NCBI GenBank assembly: GCA_040218875.1
Contig: JAVJQP010000146.1
From: Coleofasciculus sp937127375
GTDB taxonomy: Bacteria > Cyanobacteriota > Cyanobacteriia > Cyanobacteriales > Coleofasciculaceae
Direction: 5' to 3' (one strand)
Length of the DNA: 64,000 nucleotides
The first letter of the stretch is position 1; each line of letters begins with the position of its first letter. A model generated the notes under the pieces. The model saw only the letters and a program-made list of their open reading frames with translations. It searched no databases and had not been told where the DNA came from. Position numbers and translations under genes: made by a program. Positions 42,295 through 51,095 of the stretch are shown in pieces.

Positions 42295-44088
42295 ATGACC
42301 GTGATTCAGCCCTATTCCGGAGGTCGCCAAACGACACCCCGTACCGTTGGACGCAATTACCAATCGGTCATTGTCATGCTGATTGTCAGTTTGTTCCTAG
42401 TCGGGGCAATGGGTTCTCGTTTGGCGTACTTACAGTTGGTTCAGGGAGAACGTAACCGACAACTGGCTGAAAATAACCGGATTCGGCTGGTACCGAAGCA
42501 ACCAGTGCGGGGCAATATTTTCGACCGTAAGGGCAAAGTGCTTGCCAGCTCTCGCTTGTCTCATTCAGTGTTCTTATGGCCCGTGGCGCTGAAAAAAGAT
42601 GAATGGCCCCAAACGCGCCAACGTCTATCCCAACTGTTAGATCTTCCCGAAGATGAGATTCAAAAACGAGTCGAACGGGCTGGCTTTGATTCACCCTCGC
42701 TGATCCGAATTGAACGGGGGCTTTCACCTGCCCAAATCACCGCTTTACAGGAGTATAGCCATCAACTGGATGGCATCGAGGTGGATATCGAAGCGGTAAG
42801 GGACTATCCCAATGGGGATGTAGGTGCTCACGTTTTGGGATATACCGGGGAACTGAATGATCAAGAACTAGGACAACGTCGCGCCCAAGGGTATCGCATG
42901 GGCGATGTTGCTGGGAAGATGGGGGTTGAAGAAGCCTTTGAACCAAGCCTGCGAGGAGAATGGGGCGGTCAGCAAGTGGAGGTCGATGGTGCAGGTCGAG
43001 TTCTGAGCATTCTGGGTGAGAAAGAGGCAAAATCAGGCAAAGACCTGCAAATTACCCTTGATTTAAAGACCCAGAAGGCAGCCGAAGCCGCATTGGGGAA
43101 TCAAAAGGGTGCGATTGTCGCCCTTGATCCCAGAAATGGAGCGGTTTTAGCCATGGTTAGCCGCCCTACATTCGATCCCAACATTTTCTCAAGCCGGATT
43201 ACTCCAGATATGTGGAAGCAATTGCAAGGGAAAGGAAATCCCTTTGTCAATCGGGCGATGCGCGGATTTCCCCCGGCAAGTACGTTTAAGGTGGTGACCC
43301 AAACCGCGGGTATGGAGTCAGGGAAATTTGGACCAGGTACCGTGTTGCCCACCTTTGCCGCCCTGAATGTTGGGGGTACATCCTTTGGCGAATGGAACCG
43401 TGCCGGTTTTGGCCCGTTGGGATACCAGCAAGCTATGGCGTGGAGTAGTAATACGTTTCATGGTCAAATTGGCAAAGGGGTAGGTGGACCGACTCTGATT
43501 AAATGGGCAAGGAACTATGGATTTGGTCAACCCACGGGAATTGAGTTGTCTGAAGAAGCTGCCGGTTTGATTGCGGATGATACCTGGAAGCGGGAGCGCT
43601 TCAACTGGGAATGGACAGTGGGAGATACCGTGAATATGTCCATTGGTCAGGGATTTACTCAGGCAACACCCCTGCAAGTGGCAGTCATGTTTGCTGTTCC
43701 GGCTAATGGTGGCTATCGAGTTAAACCACATTTACATAAGGACAATGAGGCGTTAAACAATTGGCGGGTGTCAATGGAAATGAAGCCTTCAACGATAGAC
43801 ACACTACGTAAGGGATTACGAGCGGTGGTTGATGGTGGTACGGGACAAGTGTTAAATGTGCCTCATCTACCGCCGGTAGCTGGAAAGAGTGGCACAGCCG
43901 AAGCGCCACCTGGAAAGCCTCACGCCTGGTTTGGTGCCTTTGCGCCATTCGATAAACCCGAGATTGTCGTGGTCGCTTTTGCTGAACATTCCGGTGGTGG
44001 TGGCGGTTCCGTAGCTGCACCGATGGTTAAGCAGGTGTTGGAAGCTTACTTTGATGCCAAGTCCCCGGACGAGGCAAAGGAAAAGTAG
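42295..44088 (+). CDS. mrdA: Penicillin-binding protein 2 (class B transpeptidase)
   Basis: A 597-residue D,D-transpeptidase that cross-links peptidoglycan during cell elongation with RodA. It has one membrane anchor (about 25-45), the pedestal domain with RLVPKQPVRGNIFDRKGKVLA, and the transpeptidase domain with S329-T-F-K (PPASTFKVV), S384-S-N and K531-S-G-T. The C-terminal GGGGGSVAAPMVKQVLEAYF is typical. Length and motifs are all normal. The gene stands alone; repeat tracts follow it. Confidence 0.93.
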   Translation: MTVIQPYSGGRQTTPRTVGRNYQSVIVMLIVSLFLVGAMGSRLAYLQLVQGERNRQLAENNRIRLVPKQPVRGNIFDRKGKVLASSRLSHSVFLWPVALKKDEWPQTRQRLSQLLDLPEDEIQKRVERAGFDSPSLIRIERGLSPAQITALQEYSHQLDGIEVDIEAVRDYPNGDVGAHVLGYTGELNDQELGQRRAQGYRMGDVAGKMGVEEAFEPSLRGEWGGQQVEVDGAGRVLSILGEKEAKSGKDLQITLDLKTQKAAEAALGNQKGAIVALDPRNGAVLAMVSRPTFDPNIFSSRITPDMWKQLQGKGNPFVNRAMRGFPPASTFKVVTQTAGMESGKFGPGTVLPTFAALNVGGTSFGEWNRAGFGPLGYQQAMAWSSNTFHGQIGKGVGGPTLIKWARNYGFGQPTGIELSEEAAGLIADDTWKRERFNWEWTVGDTVNMSIGQGFTQATPLQVAVMFAVPANGGYRVKPHLHKDNEALNNWRVSMEMKPSTIDTLRKGLRAVVDGGTGQVLNVPHLPPVAGKSGTAEAPPGKPHAWFGAFAPFDKPEIVVVAFAEHSGGGGGSVAAPMVKQVLEAYFDAKSPDEAKEK

Positions 44089-44089
44089 G

Positions 44090-44188
44090 TAGGGCTGGGG
44101 AAGCTGGGGAATCTGGGGAAGCTGGGGGAGTTAGTTGTGAGTTAACTCACAACTCTACCTTACCCTGTTCCCTGTTCCCTGTTCCCTG
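44090..44188. repeat. Purine-rich tract and CCCTGTT heptamers
   Basis: GGGGAAGCTGGGGAATCT-type units (44090-44130), then after a short palindrome GTGAGTTAACTCAC (about 44139-44152) a CCCTGTT tract (44163-44188). The order purine tract, AGTTAACTC, heptamers is the same as at 19111-19253, so the two are copies of one composite repeat. Confidence 0.8.
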
Positions 44189-44300
44189 ACGAATGATAAA
44201 GGTGTACTAAGACAAATATCGTATTCAGATTACGTTAATTGGCTGATGCTAGCTCCGGGAAAGTTATTGTATCCTTAAAGTAGAATTCCGCTACTCCTGT

Positions 44301-45281
44301 ATGATGTCGATGTCAAAAACATTGAGTGTGCATCCTAAATATATCCAAGCTGTCGAACAAGCTTGGAGATATAAGAGTAACGGACAAGAGCAAGAGCTAG
44401 CTGAACAGCTAGGTCGATCGCTACCTATTGTAATTAATAATCTTTTTCTCAAAGGTCAGCCAGTTAATCGGCTGAACTTTCTGCAAATTTGTCAGCTATT
44501 AGGACTGGATTGGCGAGAAGTGGCTGGCTTGGAGGGACAAGAATCATCGCTCACCTCTGTATCTTCTGTAGCCTTTAATTCGGGTGAGAATCAAATTAAC
44601 TCCTATTTTTCCGTCGAAAAAGATACGGTAGATAAAGCGTTACAGGATTTGGTACGCACTCTTTGTGAAATGTTAGGTCGTATCACTCGTAAAGCTGGAG
44701 ACTTGCTGAGTGCTGATCGCGCCAGCATCTTTTTGATCGATCAGCACAAGAAGGAAGTGGGTTCTTTAATCGCTGAGGATGGAAAAGGGGGGTCTTTAAT
44801 CATTGATATCCCCATGAACAAGGGAATTGTTGGTTTAGCTGCCCACTCGTCCAACATGATCAATATTCCCTTTGATGTCTACGACGACCCCCGTTCAGAA
44901 CAAGCGAAGAAAACGGATCAAAAAACAGGGTACCGCACTTATACCATCCTGGCGTGGCCCCTGTTGAATCGCCAAAAAGAGGTTGTTGCTGTTGCCCAAT
45001 TTATCAACAAGCTCAAACCTCATTTAAACCCTCACGGAGACTTATCGCAGCGAATTGACAAAAAGGGGTTTACTTCAGAAGATGAATTCGTTTTTGCGAA
45101 ATTTTCTCCATCAATTATGGGTATTTTAGGCAAATGTCAGCTCTGCCATCAACTGGCGCACAAACTTCAAGCGAAGCAACAAATTACCAGAGGTGGTGTT
45201 GTCTTGGGAGAAAATGAGTTGATTGCTGAACTCAGGCAGCGAGAGCAACAGCTACGGCAGGGCTTTGCCAAGTTAGTATAG
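44301..45281 (+). CDS. GAF-domain protein with cyclic-nucleotide NKFDE motif
   Basis: A 326-residue cytoplasmic protein. Residues 5-75 form a small helical domain (LFLKGQPVNRLNFLQICQLL, then GLDWREV) seen at the N-terminus of several cyanobacterial signalling proteins. Residues about 115-275 are a GAF domain with RASIFLIDQHKKEV, NKGIVGLAA and IPFDVYDDPR. It carries N236-K237 and F257-x3-D261-E262, the NK-Fx3-DE signature of cAMP/cGMP-binding GAF domains in phosphodiesterases and cyanobacterial adenylyl cyclases. No catalytic output domain follows, only a short coiled tail, so it may be a cyclic-nucleotide receptor acting through a partner. The start may be ATG 44301, 44304 or 44310. Confidence 0.82.
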   Translation: MMSMSKTLSVHPKYIQAVEQAWRYKSNGQEQELAEQLGRSLPIVINNLFLKGQPVNRLNFLQICQLLGLDWREVAGLEGQESSLTSVSSVAFNSGENQINSYFSVEKDTVDKALQDLVRTLCEMLGRITRKAGDLLSADRASIFLIDQHKKEVGSLIAEDGKGGSLIIDIPMNKGIVGLAAHSSNMINIPFDVYDDPRSEQAKKTDQKTGYRTYTILAWPLLNRQKEVVAVAQFINKLKPHLNPHGDLSQRIDKKGFTSEDEFVFAKFSPSIMGILGKCQLCHQLAHKLQAKQQITRGGVVLGENELIAELRQREQQLRQGFAKLV

Positions 45282-45304
45282 CAGAAGTTCCCTGACCAAT
45301 AAAT

Positions 45305-45793
45305 TTAACTCGGTGGTGGAAAGAAGAGAACGGGATGCCAACTACGCCGCATTAATTCCCCAGCAAAGCTACGGATAGGCAATTCAATAATACGGCCGAT
45401 TGTTTCAGAGGAAACCGCGATCGCGCGGATGTCAAACACTGTCGCCGCATCTAAAACTTCCAGATAAGGATTACCGACTCGGACTTCTGTCTTAACTTGC
45501 AAACCCAGCGCTTCTAAGTCAGCTTTAATCTGCTTCAGCTTTTCCTGTGCGACTTGGACTTGTTGTTCCTTGGAAACAGGTTTACGTCCCACTTCTTCAA
45601 TCACCCACATTAACAAGCACTCAGAGAGTGAGTGATCCGGGCGCTTTTGAGCATAAGCTTTCACCTTTTGCAACAGATCCTCTGACGCCTTACCGCCGTT
45701 ATAAGGAATCAGAAAATAACGGAATAAATGTTGACAGCGCAGGTCGAGTTCTTCACAGGTATAAGTCGAAACCAGTTGGGGACGCAGGATCAA
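45305..45793 (-). CDS. Universal stress protein-like fragment
   Basis: About 162 residues. RYFLIPYNGGKASEDLLQKV resembles the first strand and helix of UspA, and TVFDIRAIAVSSETIGRIIE, with the final RSFAGELMRRSWHPVLFF, resembles its nucleotide-loop and last strand. The start is doubtful: the only initiator in frame is a TTG at 45793. Just upstream the same frame reads YTTPLLILRPQ, like the end of a preceding Usp domain. The gene may therefore be the second half of a tandem Usp protein whose first half is lost. It converges on the GAF gene. Confidence 0.6.
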   Translation of the reverse strand: MILRPQLVSTYTCEELDLRCQHLFRYFLIPYNGGKASEDLLQKVKAYAQKRPDHSLSECLLMWVIEEVGRKPVSKEQQVQVAQEKLKQIKADLEALGLQVKTEVRVGNPYLEVLDAATVFDIRAIAVSSETIGRIIELPIRSFAGELMRRSWHPVLFFPPPS

Positions 45794-46372
45794 CAGGGGA
45801 GTGGTATAGTTCCTCGCATAGTAAATGTGTGCTTTTTTTCTGCGAAAACACCAGGAAAATCGACGACGTTATTATTGGACGCCCCTTTGTCTGAACTATC
45901 CAAACTCTACATCAGTTTGCCATCCAATCCTACTGGAGACTCCCGTCACGGAAACAGAGGATCTTCTGATGACTCTTAGATCAGAACAAGAGCATTCTTG
46001 CTTAATTTTACTGAATCTTGGTTGAGCTAGTCGTTTTAGCCTCTTCGCTGCACTCCCCTCTGACTCGTGTGGCGTTTTGGGTTTCAGAGAGTGAAGTATT
46101 CTAGCAACCCATCCAATAATCCGAGGTTGGTAGTACACCTGTAGAAATCCCAGGAAGCAGGACACTCTTCGATAGTCCTTAACCCGCCTAACTGTTAATT
46201 CGTCAAATTCCTTAACAGGACTGGCTCTCTAGTGTATGACTTTGTATGACTTATTGTGTTTTCACTGCAGCTGTATAAGAGTTGACGCCCCAGCATCCCC
46301 AGCTCCTTTCCGCCGTAGGAACCGAGCAAGAGACGGAGGTCGCCCACTACATAGGGACCACTGCTCGTACTT
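45794..46372. other. 579-base region without an intact gene
   Basis: The first ~60 bases continue the universal stress protein frame without an ATG. Beyond that, open frames on both strands (for example 45547-45894 and 45896-46165) have no protein character. No repeat of the families seen elsewhere is present. It may contain decayed coding sequence. Confidence 0.5.
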
Positions 46373-46558
46373 TTAACTGGGTTCTAGACCCCATTCATGT
46401 TTGAGAAACTCCTTGTACATATTTTCACGCATGAGCATTTGCTCGTAGAGCTTAACCAGAAAGTCTTGAGCTTGCTCACGGCTCATTTGCTGCACCTGGG
46501 TTTCAAACGAGCGGATATTAAATTGTTGTTCGAGGGAAAGTTGCATGGGTTGGGACAT
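46373..46558 (-). CDS. nblA: Phycobilisome degradation protein NblA
   Basis: NblA binds phycobiliproteins and recruits a Clp protease so that the light-harvesting antenna is broken down under nitrogen, sulfur or light stress. The 61-residue product MSQPMQLSLEQQFNIRSFET, with SREQAQDFLVKLYEQMLMRE and KHEWGLEP, matches the family end to end. The start is ATG 46558, with AAGGAG six bases upstream; the longer frame to 46645 is leader. A sigma-70-like promoter lies at 46659-46688. nblA in cyanobacteria is normally induced by starvation through NtcA or NblR; no perfect NtcA box (GTA-N8-TAC) is visible here. Confidence 0.95.
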   Translation of the reverse strand: MSQPMQLSLEQQFNIRSFETQVQQMSREQAQDFLVKLYEQMLMRENMYKEFLKHEWGLEPS

Positions 46559-47128
46559 GGTTATCTCCTTGAATGTTAGAAAAAATGGACATTCAGATGA
46601 CACAAGCCTGCATTTGGCGAAGGCTATGTTCTGTGAACGGGTCAACCGTTCCCAAGCTATATTAAAAATTGTAACAATTATTTGACAAATTGCCTATACC
46701 TCCAAATGACGAATCCTGTGGAAGTCCAAGATGGAGAACCCTTCGGAAAAGTTTCTGCTCTTGGATTGAGGAAGTTGTATCAGCTTGTTACCAAAGCAAA
46801 CTGCTCAAGGTGAACATGTCGTCCATCATCCTTTTTTCTGGGAATGTATCTAATTTGACAGGCAACAGCGATAGACAGTTATGACTCGTTGTGAATTTAT
46901 ACTTATTGATGTCTGGCTTCACAAAAACTTTATATAAATGAGTAAATTGATAAAGAGTTGATAAAAAATGCCCATTTAAGGGGAATATCTCTAGACAAAA
47001 GTTTGTTGTGTTCTAATATAGAGTTATGAGAGAAAAAGCAAATCGGCTTTCAGAAGTGAAAACTAATTAACTTAATCCTGATTTTTCTCTGGTCAAATAT
47101 AACCCGCTAAAGGGAAGGACTTACCATT
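46559..47128. other. Divergent region between nblA and PEP-CTERM gene
   Basis: It contains the nblA leader and candidate promoter, then AT-rich DNA toward 46880-47070. An open frame at 46690-46884 lacks family features and codon character. GGAAGGA precedes the PEP-CTERM gene start. Confidence 0.5.
46659..46688 (-). promoter_or_regulatory. Candidate sigma-70-type promoter of nblA
   Basis: On the minus strand, TTGTCA (46683-46688) and TAATAT (46659-46664) are separated by 18 bases, about 100 bases before the nblA start. The spacing and sequence suit a housekeeping promoter. Confidence 0.4.
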
Positions 47129-47905
47129 ATGAAACTACCAATTATTTCTACATTAAGTATTGTTGCCGCCACAGCTACCACACTAGCAAGTTTTGCTGCT
47201 CCTGCAGCCGCTATTACTCTAGGTGTTGATGTCATTGATAATAGCCCGTTTATGAAGGGTATCGGTCCAATGCCTATTCCCCACGCTACAGGAACATTTG
47301 AGGGGAATGGTAAAACTTACGAATTTAGCGTTGTGGTTCCACAAGGGCTAGGTTCTAGAGGTGCGACTTACTCAGACTTCGGTTTTATGTCTGGGGAAGT
47401 ATTCACTTCGCTGTTTACAGAAGACTTAGGTCGATACAACCCTGGCTCCGGTAACGACAATGATTGGTTAGGAACCTGTGGTATCAGTATCGGTGAGGAA
47501 TGTACTGTTCAATATACCTTTGAAGAAGGTGTGACATATCAGCTAGGATTATTAGACCGTGGCTTTGGTGGTGGAGCCAGTAACTTCTCTGGCTTTGGGG
47601 TTGCTCAGAAAGATAGTTACACGTTCAATACAGCAACAGATCAGTCATATCCCAATCCTCTGACTCCAGATTATGTTGCCAATAACCCTGACAAATTCTT
47701 GACTGTAGCAGAAGAAGGTGCTTACTTCCTTGGTATGGAAGATGGAATGTTCAAGAAGGATTCTACCAACTACTACTATGACTACCAAGACTGGGTGGTT
47801 AAGGTTACACATGAGTCAGTACCTGAACCGGGTACCGTGGGAGCGTTGTTGGGTGTAGGTGCGCTAGGCTTCATCAGCCGTCGCCGCAAAGCTGTTAAGC
47901 GGTAA
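47129..47905 (+). CDS. PEP-CTERM sorting-domain exported protein
   Basis: A 258-residue protein with a signal peptide (about 1-28, ending SFAAPAAA) and a C-terminal PEP-CTERM signal: VPEPGTVGALLGVGALGF followed by ISRRRKAVKR. Such signals are cut by exosortase and the protein is held in or released from the envelope, often linked to extracellular polysaccharide. The mature part is acidic, rich in Gly, Tyr and Asp, with two cysteines in GTCGISIGEEC; I recognise no domain in it. GGAAGGA is a good ribosome binding site. A clear terminator follows. No exosortase gene lies in the window. Confidence 0.87.
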   Translation: MKLPIISTLSIVAATATTLASFAAPAAAITLGVDVIDNSPFMKGIGPMPIPHATGTFEGNGKTYEFSVVVPQGLGSRGATYSDFGFMSGEVFTSLFTEDLGRYNPGSGNDNDWLGTCGISIGEECTVQYTFEEGVTYQLGLLDRGFGGGASNFSGFGVAQKDSYTFNTATDQSYPNPLTPDYVANNPDKFLTVAEEGAYFLGMEDGMFKKDSTNYYYDYQDWVVKVTHESVPEPGTVGALLGVGALGFISRRRKAVKR

Positions 47906-47948
47906 TTGCTAGCTGTTTGAGTCAAAAACTCAATAATTGAGCTCGTGA

Positions 47949-47981
47949 AAGTAGTTGGATGGAAATGCCAACTGCTTTTTG
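47949..47981 (+). terminator. Intrinsic terminator after PEP-CTERM gene
   Basis: AAGTAGTTGG pairs with CCAACTGCTT (one G-T pair) around a nine-base loop, and continues into TTTTTG, 44 bases after the stop. Confidence 0.75.
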
Positions 47982-48043
47982 TTTGATGGTTTCTCAACAA
48001 CACCACATCCTGACAGGCAGACGTAACTCGCTAAAATAAGGCT

Positions 48044-50998
48044 ATGTCTCAATCAATGCCTGTGCCTAACTCCTCTCCCTCTACCGATTCAACAACAGCA
48101 GAAAAACCACTATTTATTCTGGTTGACGGTCATTCTCTGGCGTTCCGTTCCTATTACGCCTTTGCCAAAGGACGAGATGGGGGACTGCGAACAAAGACTG
48201 GGATACCCACCAGTGTGTGTTTTGGCTTTCTCAAATCCTTACTAGAGGTGATCAGTTCCCAGCAACCTCAGGCGATGGCGGTGGCGTTTGACCTAGAATT
48301 GCCCACATTTCGTCATGAAGCGGATGATACCTATAAAGCCGATAGACCGGAAACCCCCCAAGACTTTATCCCAGATTTGCAGAATCTCAAAGAATTGCTG
48401 AGGGCGTTGAATTTACCGGTATTGGCGGTTCCACGGTACGAAGCTGATGATGTTTTAGCAACCTTGGCACATCGGGCGACGGATGAAGGGTATCAGGTAA
48501 AAATTTTAACCGGCGATCGCGACCTATTTCAACTCATCGATCCGCAAAAGTCAATTACAGTTCTCTATCTCAGCCATAAGGCATTAAAAAGCGGCAGTTC
48601 CACTGGACTGGAAGAATATAGCACCCAAGGGGTAAAAAATAAACTGGGTATTACACCCGAACAGGTGGTGGATTACAAAGCCCTTTGTGGCGATAAATCC
48701 GATAATATTCCCGGAGTGAGGGGAATTGGCGAAAAAACGGCGGTTAAGTTACTGAATGATTTTGGTTCCCTAGAAGGGATTTATGCATCTCTCGATCAGA
48801 TTAAAGGTGCGGTAAAAACGAAACTGGAAACCGGAAAGCAAGACGCTGAACATTCTAAGTACTTAGCGCAATTGGCATTTGATGCACCTGTGGATGTGGA
48901 ATTAAAGGCGGGTAAGTTAGAAGGGTTTGATACCTCTGTGCTTAAGCCTTTCTTGCAAAAACTGGAATTCGAGTTTTTCTTAAAGAAAATTGACGAAATT
49001 CAGCAGCGTTTTGGTGGAAACGTGGTGGAAGATGCAGGAACAGAATCAGAACCCTCGGTTGAAGACAGTAGTCCTGATCTATCTTTCTGGACAGCCGATG
49101 AAACAGAAGACTATCAGAAACAAGCGGCAGCCAGTTGTCCAATTCAACCTAGAATTATTGATACAAAAGATAATTTAGACCAACTGGTCGATATTCTGGA
49201 AAACTGCACGAACATAGAAACTCCAGTGGCTTGGGATACAGAAACCACTGATTTGAAGCCACGGAACGCCGAACTGGTGGGTATTGGTTGCTGTTGGGGA
49301 CTTGAAGCAACAGATGTTGCTTATATCCCGATCGCACATAACCAGGGTCAGAATTTAGACCAACAGACCGTTCTCGAAGCACTCCGTCCTATTTTAGAGC
49401 GCGATCGCTATCCCAAAGTGCTACAAAATGTAAAGTTTGACCGTCTGGTTTTACGGACTCAGGGGATTAAACTAGCTGGGGTAGTCATGGATACGATGCT
49501 AGCCAGTTATGTCCTCAATCCAGATAATAGTCATAACCTCAATAGCTTAACGGAGCGCTACTTCCCCCAAATTCAGCTAAAAAGCTACAAAGACTTAAAG
49601 ATTCCCAAAGGAAAAACCATTGCTGAATTGAGTAGCAAAACAGTGGCAGAATACTGCGGGATGCAAGTCTATGCCACGTTTAAGCTGGTTTCTAAACTCA
49701 GGGAAGAACTGAAAGCAATTCCGGCGCTAGAGAAGCTGTTGCTTGAGGTTGAGCAACCGCTAGAACCTGTGTTAGCCCAGATGGAATATCAGGGAATTCG
49801 TATTGATACGGCTTATCTCAAAGAACTATCGGAATCTCTAGAAAAGAAACTCGCAGACATTGAACAGAACGCTTACAAGCAAGCTGGAGAAGAATTTAAT
49901 TTAGGATCTCCAAAACAGTTAAGTGAATTACTGTTTGAAAAACTGAATCTCGACCGCCGCAAGTCGCGCAAAATGAAAACAGGGTACTCAACGGATCATG
50001 CCACATTGGAAAAGCTACAAGGGGATCATCCGGTTATTGATACCATTCTCGAACACCGCACCCTCTCTAAGTTAAAATCCACTTATGTTGATGCTTTGCC
50101 GAAACTGGTTCATAAAGATACCCAACGCATACATACTGATTTTAATCAAACCATAACCAGCACGGGGCGTCTATCCTCATCGAATCCTAATTTACAGAAT
50201 ATTCCGATTCGGACGGCGTTTAGTCGCCAAATTCGCAAAGCATTTTTACCTGAACCCGGTTGGTTATTAGTATCCGCAGACTATTCCCAAATTGAGTTAC
50301 GTATTTTAGCACATCTGAGTCAAGAACCCGTACTGGTGGAAACCTACCGGAATAATCAGGATATTCACGCAGTAACGGCTAAATTATTGTTTGAAAAAGA
50401 AACCGTAACGCCAGACGAACGACGATTGGGAAAAACAATTAACTTTGGCGTGATCTACGGTATGGGACCTCAGCGATTTGCTAGGGAAGCGGGGGTATCT
50501 GTGGCAGAAGGAAAGGAATTTATTGACCGATTGAAGCAGCGCTATGCCCAGGTTTTTGGGTATTTGGAGCAGAAGAAACGGGACGCGATCGCCAAGGGTT
50601 ATGTGGAGACGATTTTAGGACGTCGCCGTTACTTTGAATTTAATAGTAACCGATTGCGCGATGCTAAAGGTAAAAATCCGAAAGAGATTAATCTGGATGA
50701 ATTTAAGGGAATCGGTCAATATGACGCGGGGTTACTCCGAGCGGCTGCTAATGCTCCGATTCAAGGTTCTAGTGCGGATATTATCAAAATTGCCATGGTC
50801 AAAATGCATCAGGTGTTACAGAATTACCAGGCGCGATTATTGTTGCAAGTCCATGATGAATTAGTCTTTGAAGTTCCGCCGCATGAATGGGAGGAATTGC
50901 AAGCAAAAATACCAGAGACAATGGAGTCAGCCGTTGAGTTAGCTGTCCCGTTAGTCGTGGATGTGAGTGAGGGTAAAAATTGGATGGAGGCGAAATAA
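48044..50998 (+). CDS. polA: DNA polymerase I
   Basis: A 984-residue three-domain polymerase. It has a 5'-3' exonuclease (about 20-310; FILVDGHSLAFRSYYAF, GDRDLFQL, ALCGDKSDNIPGVRGIGEKT), a 3'-5' exonuclease fold (about 375-570) and a polymerase (about 600-984; DYSQIELRILAHLSQ near 746, the O-helix region RRLGKTINFGVIYGM, and LLQVHDELVFEV near 936). In the proofreading domain WDTETTDL and NVKFDRLVL keep three metal ligands, but the third motif reads YCGMQ (Tyr537...Gln541) where the family has YxxxD. Proofreading may be weakened. An internal ATG at 48056 could be the start instead. A deleted relative of this gene lies at 62701-62838. Confidence 0.95.
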   Translation: MSQSMPVPNSSPSTDSTTAEKPLFILVDGHSLAFRSYYAFAKGRDGGLRTKTGIPTSVCFGFLKSLLEVISSQQPQAMAVAFDLELPTFRHEADDTYKADRPETPQDFIPDLQNLKELLRALNLPVLAVPRYEADDVLATLAHRATDEGYQVKILTGDRDLFQLIDPQKSITVLYLSHKALKSGSSTGLEEYSTQGVKNKLGITPEQVVDYKALCGDKSDNIPGVRGIGEKTAVKLLNDFGSLEGIYASLDQIKGAVKTKLETGKQDAEHSKYLAQLAFDAPVDVELKAGKLEGFDTSVLKPFLQKLEFEFFLKKIDEIQQRFGGNVVEDAGTESEPSVEDSSPDLSFWTADETEDYQKQAAASCPIQPRIIDTKDNLDQLVDILENCTNIETPVAWDTETTDLKPRNAELVGIGCCWGLEATDVAYIPIAHNQGQNLDQQTVLEALRPILERDRYPKVLQNVKFDRLVLRTQGIKLAGVVMDTMLASYVLNPDNSHNLNSLTERYFPQIQLKSYKDLKIPKGKTIAELSSKTVAEYCGMQVYATFKLVSKLREELKAIPALEKLLLEVEQPLEPVLAQMEYQGIRIDTAYLKELSESLEKKLADIEQNAYKQAGEEFNLGSPKQLSELLFEKLNLDRRKSRKMKTGYSTDHATLEKLQGDHPVIDTILEHRTLSKLKSTYVDALPKLVHKDTQRIHTDFNQTITSTGRLSSSNPNLQNIPIRTAFSRQIRKAFLPEPGWLLVSADYSQIELRILAHLSQEPVLVETYRNNQDIHAVTAKLLFEKETVTPDERRLGKTINFGVIYGMGPQRFAREAGVSVAEGKEFIDRLKQRYAQVFGYLEQKKRDAIAKGYVETILGRRRYFEFNSNRLRDAKGKNPKEINLDEFKGIGQYDAGLLRAAANAPIQGSSADIIKIAMVKMHQVLQNYQARLLLQVHDELVFEVPPHEWEELQAKIPETMESAVELAVPLVVDVSEGKNWMEAK

Positions 50999-51095
50999 CA
51001 CTGATTTCACGGATTTCGAGTCCACATTCCGCCCTCAAAGTGTCATACCCCAATAATTTTGAGATCAAATAGGCAAATTATTTCTTCCTCAATCA

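Noticed and set aside
45896..46165. 89-residue minus-strand frame upstream of the stress protein
   Set aside because: No similarity to the missing Usp domain and no start signal; probably decayed or chance.
46559..46690. NtcA binding site upstream of nblA
   Set aside because: TGTC and TACA half-sites are present but 10 bases apart instead of 8, so the match to GTA-N8-TAC fails.
46690..46884. 64-residue plus-strand frame between nblA and the PEP-CTERM gene
   Set aside because: No ribosome binding site, no family features, and it overlaps the likely nblA promoter region.
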